From CBFIHN01 sp965662575 (GTDB lineage: Bacteria; Pseudomonadota; Gammaproteobacteria; Francisellales; CACEW01): 8,508 nucleotides of DNA. The position numbers and the translations under genes were made by a program. The notes beneath the pieces were generated by a model. It was not told where the DNA came from, searched no databases, and saw only the letters and a program-made list of their open reading frames with translations. Positions 6,576 to 8,508 of the stretch are shown piece by piece; the stretch's first letter is position 1; the number at the start of each line of letters is the position of its first letter. Where the stretch lies: contig CBFIHN010000056.1 of assembly GCA_965662575.1 (NCBI GenBank), positions 1 to 8,508 on the forward strand, in the 5' to 3' direction.

Positions 6576-7556
6576 TTACCCCAAGCTAACAAGCATGTTT
6601 TCAATCAAGCGAATCATGGTTTCTTTTTGCTTTGGTTCTGATTCTGCGATTAATAATGCCAATGCGGCAAGTCCAATGTCGTTGATAATTGGTTGCCCAT
6701 TTTTCATTAGTACATTGTTGCGATTAAGGAAGTCAACGAATAAAAACGCTCCAGTACGTTTGTTACCGTCTGACAGAGGGTGATTTTTTATAATGAAATA
6801 CAGGAGGTGCGCTGCTTTACACTCAATAGTTGGATAAGCTGGTTCACCAAATACAGATTGATTAAGATTACCAAGGATAGCTGACAGCCCATCGTCACGT
6901 TCAACTCCAAAAATATCACTCGCCTCACCACGTGACATAAGGTCTACTTTTAAATCAGCAACCAGCTGCTTTACTTCTTCATAAGATGGTGTCACGCCAC
7001 CCATTGTTCCATTCGGGTCGGTCAATAATCCCTCGTCGTAACGCTGCAACAATAAAAAAGTTTTTGTGTAACGGCTGACAATTTCTAATAGCCCTTGAGC
7101 CGTATCAGTTATCAGTTCGTTTGATTGCGCGGTTTTCTTAACAAGTGCTAGTGCTGATTCCAACTCGGTAGCATTACGTTCAAACCTTGCACGATCTAGC
7201 GTCCATCCTTGCATTAAGTGATCTCGTAAAATAGTTGTTGCCCATTGGCGAAACTGTGTTCCTCGTTTGGAATTGACACGATAAGCAACCGAAATAATGG
7301 CATCAAGGTTGTAATGCTTTATCTTCCGAGAAACAGAGCGTTGTCCCTCTTGTTGAACTACCGAGAAATCCTCGGTAGTTGCTGTTTCAACTAATTCGCC
7401 GCTGGCATAAATATTTTTGAGATGCAAACCAATATTGTCGGTTGAGGTGTCTAGAATTTCTGATAATTGTCGTTGCGTAAGCCAAACGGTATTTCCTTCT
7501 AGCTTGACTGAAACAGTAGATTTATCATCAGGTTGGTAAATAATAAGTTTGCCCAT
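6576..7556 (-). CDS. RhuM-Fic fusion protein (RhuM-type N-terminus, Fic/Doc domain), candidate toxin of a transposon-borne module
   Basis: The N-terminal ~120 residues match the RhuM family: LIIYQPDDKSTVSVKLEGNT, VWLTQRQLSEILDTSTDNI with a likely helix-turn-helix, and YNLDAIISVAYRVNSKRGTQFRQWAT. The C-terminal half is a Fic/Doc domain with the active-site loop HPLSDGNKRTG near residues 259-269. Its catalytic His and the Asn-Lys-Arg trio are present. The loop mixes the Gly of Fic AMP-transferases with the Lys of Doc-type kinases, and Leu replaces the usual Phe after HP. Fic enzymes transfer AMP or phosphate to target proteins; the target here is unknown. The ATG at 7556 has AAGG 7 bases upstream, and the gene is first in the operon before tnpR. 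No separate antitoxin gene is visible, so control may lie in the RhuM part or within the Fic domain (inference). At 326 residues it looks complete. Confidence 0.88.
   Translation of the reverse strand: MGKLIIYQPDDKSTVSVKLEGNTVWLTQRQLSEILDTSTDNIGLHLKNIYASGELVETATTEDFSVVQQEGQRSVSRKIKHYNLDAIISVAYRVNSKRGTQFRQWATTILRDHLMQGWTLDRARFERNATELESALALVKKTAQSNELITDTAQGLLEIVSRYTKTFLLLQRYDEGLLTDPNGTMGGVTPSYEEVKQLVADLKVDLMSRGEASDIFGVERDDGLSAILGNLNQSVFGEPAYPTIECKAAHLLYFIIKNHPLSDGNKRTGAFLFVDFLNRNNVLMKNGQPIINDIGLAALALLIAESEPKQKETMIRLIENMLVSLG
7356..7380. repeat. Perfect 10-bp hairpin inside the RhuM-coding region
   Basis: AACTACCGAG (7356-7365) and CTCGGTAGTT (7371-7380) are exact reverse complements around a 5-base loop. 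In the mRNA of the minus-strand gene this encodes part of ATTEDFSVVQQ at about residues 58-68. No T-run follows, so it is not a terminator. It could be an RNA structure in the early coding region, a protein-binding palindrome, or chance. Confidence 0.4.
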
Positions 7557-7579
7557 TGAGTTGCCTTATAAGTCAAAAG

Positions 7580-7698
7580 TGTCAGACTGAAGTTTAAGAG
7601 GTTGATAGTCGAGTGTCAATAAAACATATTATTAATCCTAAGTTGACATGATTTCCCGCTTTAATCTGACGTCAGAATAGAGTACACTTCAAGCTGAC
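7580..7698. promoter_or_regulatory. res: res site: three resolvase-binding subsites
   Basis: Three inverted pairs of TGTCA-like half-sites are arranged as in Tn3/gamma-delta. Subsite III (7580-7607, TGTCAG...GTTGATA) is nearest tnpR. Subsite II (7614-7648, TGTCAA...TTGACA) is 35 bp. Subsite I (7671-7698, GTCAG...CTGAC) is exactly 28 bp. The spacers are 6 bp (III-II) and 22 bp (II-I), essentially those known for gamma-delta (5 and 22 bp). Strand exchange would occur at the centre of subsite I, around 7683-7685. A 12-bp palindrome TCTGACGTCAGA (7665-7676) overlaps the outer edge of subsite I. Confidence 0.75.
7591..7619 (-). promoter_or_regulatory. Promoter of the rhuM-fic / tnpR / tnpA operon
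   Basis: On the minus strand TTGACA (7619-7614) is a perfect -35 box and TAAACT (7596-7591) a 4-of-6 -10 box, separated by 17 bases. Transcription would start near 7584, about 28 bases before the rhuM-fic ATG. The -35 is the outer half-site of res subsite II and the -10 lies in subsite III, so bound resolvase should block RNA polymerase and repress the whole operon. Confidence 0.6.
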
Positions 7699-7740
7699 AA
7701 GCCTGGGGCGCATAAATTTCAAATAGGGGCTTCTGAGATA

Positions 7741-8451
7741 ATGAAAAAAGTAGCTACACTCGAAAACTGGGATTCTGAAGCTTACAATGTCGGTTCATAC
7801 ATGCAAAATTATTGCGTTAATAAAATTTTGGCCGACCAAAATTTTAAAGCTAATTTACGTATTTTAGATTTAGGCTGCGGTGACGGCAAAAGCACAGCAA
7901 ATATCTTAAATTATGCACCATCAGCTACAGTTTTGGGTATTGACCGCTCACCTGAAATGATATCAAGCGCGAATAAAAACTACGCAAGCGACCTCATTAC
8001 TTTTGAACAGCAAGACATTACACATTTAACCGTCAAAGCACCGTTTGATCAAATTGTCTCCTTTTTTTGTCTGGACTGGATAAAAGATCAAGCAACTTTG
8101 CAGAAGCATATATACCAAGCACTCAAACCTGGAGGTCAAGTGCTCTTCGTTATCTCAACGGGAAAAGATGACATTGCTAAGATTGTGGAGCAAATCAAAG
8201 CTAGTGACAAATGGCGGGCAATTCTTGATGACTATCCTATTCCTGCTGGTTTACATAAAGCTCAAGATTACAAACAGTTCATGTCAAATGCTGGCTTTAC
8301 TATTGGCTACTTTGAGGTCGTCGAAATTCCAGTAGAATTGCCTAGCATCAATTTGTTCCACCAATTTATTAGCGGTTTGCCTTTGTTTGGTGATGTCTTA
8401 ACAAAAGAACAAAATGAGGCTATCAATACTGATATAGAAGTTACGCATTGA
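7741..8451 (+). CDS. Class I SAM-dependent methyltransferase (trans-aconitate methyltransferase-like), likely transposon passenger
   Basis: The Rossmann-type methyltransferase core is clear. Motif I is ILDLGCGDGKST (residues 41-52), which binds S-adenosylmethionine. The acidic residue after strand 2 is in LGIDRSPEM (Asp 68). QQDITHL (90-96) covers the adenine-contacting region, FDQIVSFFCLDWIKD (102-116) is motif IV, and LKPGGQVLFVIST (128-140) is the post-motif. The fold and the N-terminal WDSEAYN resemble the trans-aconitate / juvenile-hormone-acid methyltransferase group of small-molecule O-methyltransferases, but the substrate cannot be read from sequence. At 236 residues it is slightly shorter than the ~250 of relatives and ends in a rather abrupt EVTH, so slight 3' loss is possible. 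AGGGG at 7725-7729 is a modest ribosome binding site. It is divergent from the resolvase operon and shares the res-containing intergenic region. Confidence 0.85.
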   Translation: MKKVATLENWDSEAYNVGSYMQNYCVNKILADQNFKANLRILDLGCGDGKSTANILNYAPSATVLGIDRSPEMISSANKNYASDLITFEQQDITHLTVKAPFDQIVSFFCLDWIKDQATLQKHIYQALKPGGQVLFVISTGKDDIAKIVEQIKASDKWRAILDDYPIPAGLHKAQDYKQFMSNAGFTIGYFEVVEIPVELPSINLFHQFISGLPLFGDVLTKEQNEAINTDIEVTH

Positions 8452-8508
8452 CGGCGGGTTGAAATTGTGGGTGCAGTCTTTTCATTGTTGGGGCAAAGCT
8501 TTTGATAA

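Larger units (their letters stand above)
3187..8508 (-). mobile_element. Tn3-family transposon, right end outside the window, tnpA broken
   Basis: The element runs from the 38-bp repeat at 3187 through tnpA, tnpR, a RhuM-Fic gene and a res site. Most likely it continues through the methyltransferase and beyond the window edge. In the region to the right of res (7699-8508) no CCCC-ending copy of the terminal repeat is visible. The backbone genes form a single leftward operon from a promoter inside res. Because tnpA has lost the first catalytic Asp, transposition would need TnpA supplied by a related element, whereas cointegrate resolution by tnpR and res should still be possible. Confidence 0.6.

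Noticed and set aside
7699..8508. Second 38-bp terminal repeat in the right part of the window
   Set aside because: No CCCC-ending sequence resembling the reverse complement of the left repeat is seen; it must lie outside or be lost.
1..8508. CRISPR array, tRNA or rRNA genes
   Set aside because: No regularly spaced repeats and no cloverleaf or rRNA-like sequence were recognised.

Overview
The window looks like an accessory, mobile-element-rich stretch of an AT-rich gammaproteobacterial genome. By protein flavour it could be from the Legionella/Coxiella side of that class, but this is inference and no marker gene in the window settles it. It holds one housekeeping gene (coaBC), two unidentified small genes, a decayed IS3-family element and most of a Tn3-family transposon.

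Positions 1-1060 carry an unidentified ~194-residue protein gene (89-673) ending at a C4G7 homopolymer run, and a small cysteine-rich protein gene (772-978) with a strong ribosome binding site. At 986-1136 are a minus-strand terminator and the last ~24 codons of an unidentified minus-strand gene. That gene was cut by an IS3-family element, whose remnant spans about 1137-1573. The remnant keeps both ends and the start of orfA, but most of its middle is gone. A 136-bp palindromic segment with its own terminal inverted repeats (1340-1475) sits where the missing part should be. coaBC (1707-2891) follows, intact, on the plus strand. About 300 bp after it hold no convincing gene.

From 3187 to the window edge lies a Tn3-family transposon. 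It starts with a 38-bp GGGG-type terminal inverted repeat (3187-3224) and reads leftward as one compact operon: rhuM-fic (7556 to 6576), then tnpR serine resolvase (about 6569 to 6006), then tnpA (6001 to 3256). The gene junctions are 0-10 bases, so the operon is probably translationally coupled. The 184-bp divergent intergenic region at 7557-7740 contains a res site with the three-subsite layout of Tn3/gamma-delta (28, 35 and 28 bp; spacers 22 and 6 bp). A good minus-strand promoter lies inside subsites II-III, so the resolvase should repress the whole operon. The Fic-domain gene sits between res and tnpR, where toxin modules are known to settle in Tn3-family elements.

tnpA is broken. A deletion of roughly 60-65 codons, plus a frameshift, removes the first catalytic Asp of the DDE triad, while the second Asp and the Glu remain with the expected 130-residue spacing. 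The element therefore should not transpose on its own, although rhuM-fic, tnpR and res look intact. On the far side of res a class I SAM-dependent methyltransferase (7741-8451) is transcribed divergently. No second terminal repeat is visible before the window ends, so the methyltransferase is most simply read as a passenger gene.
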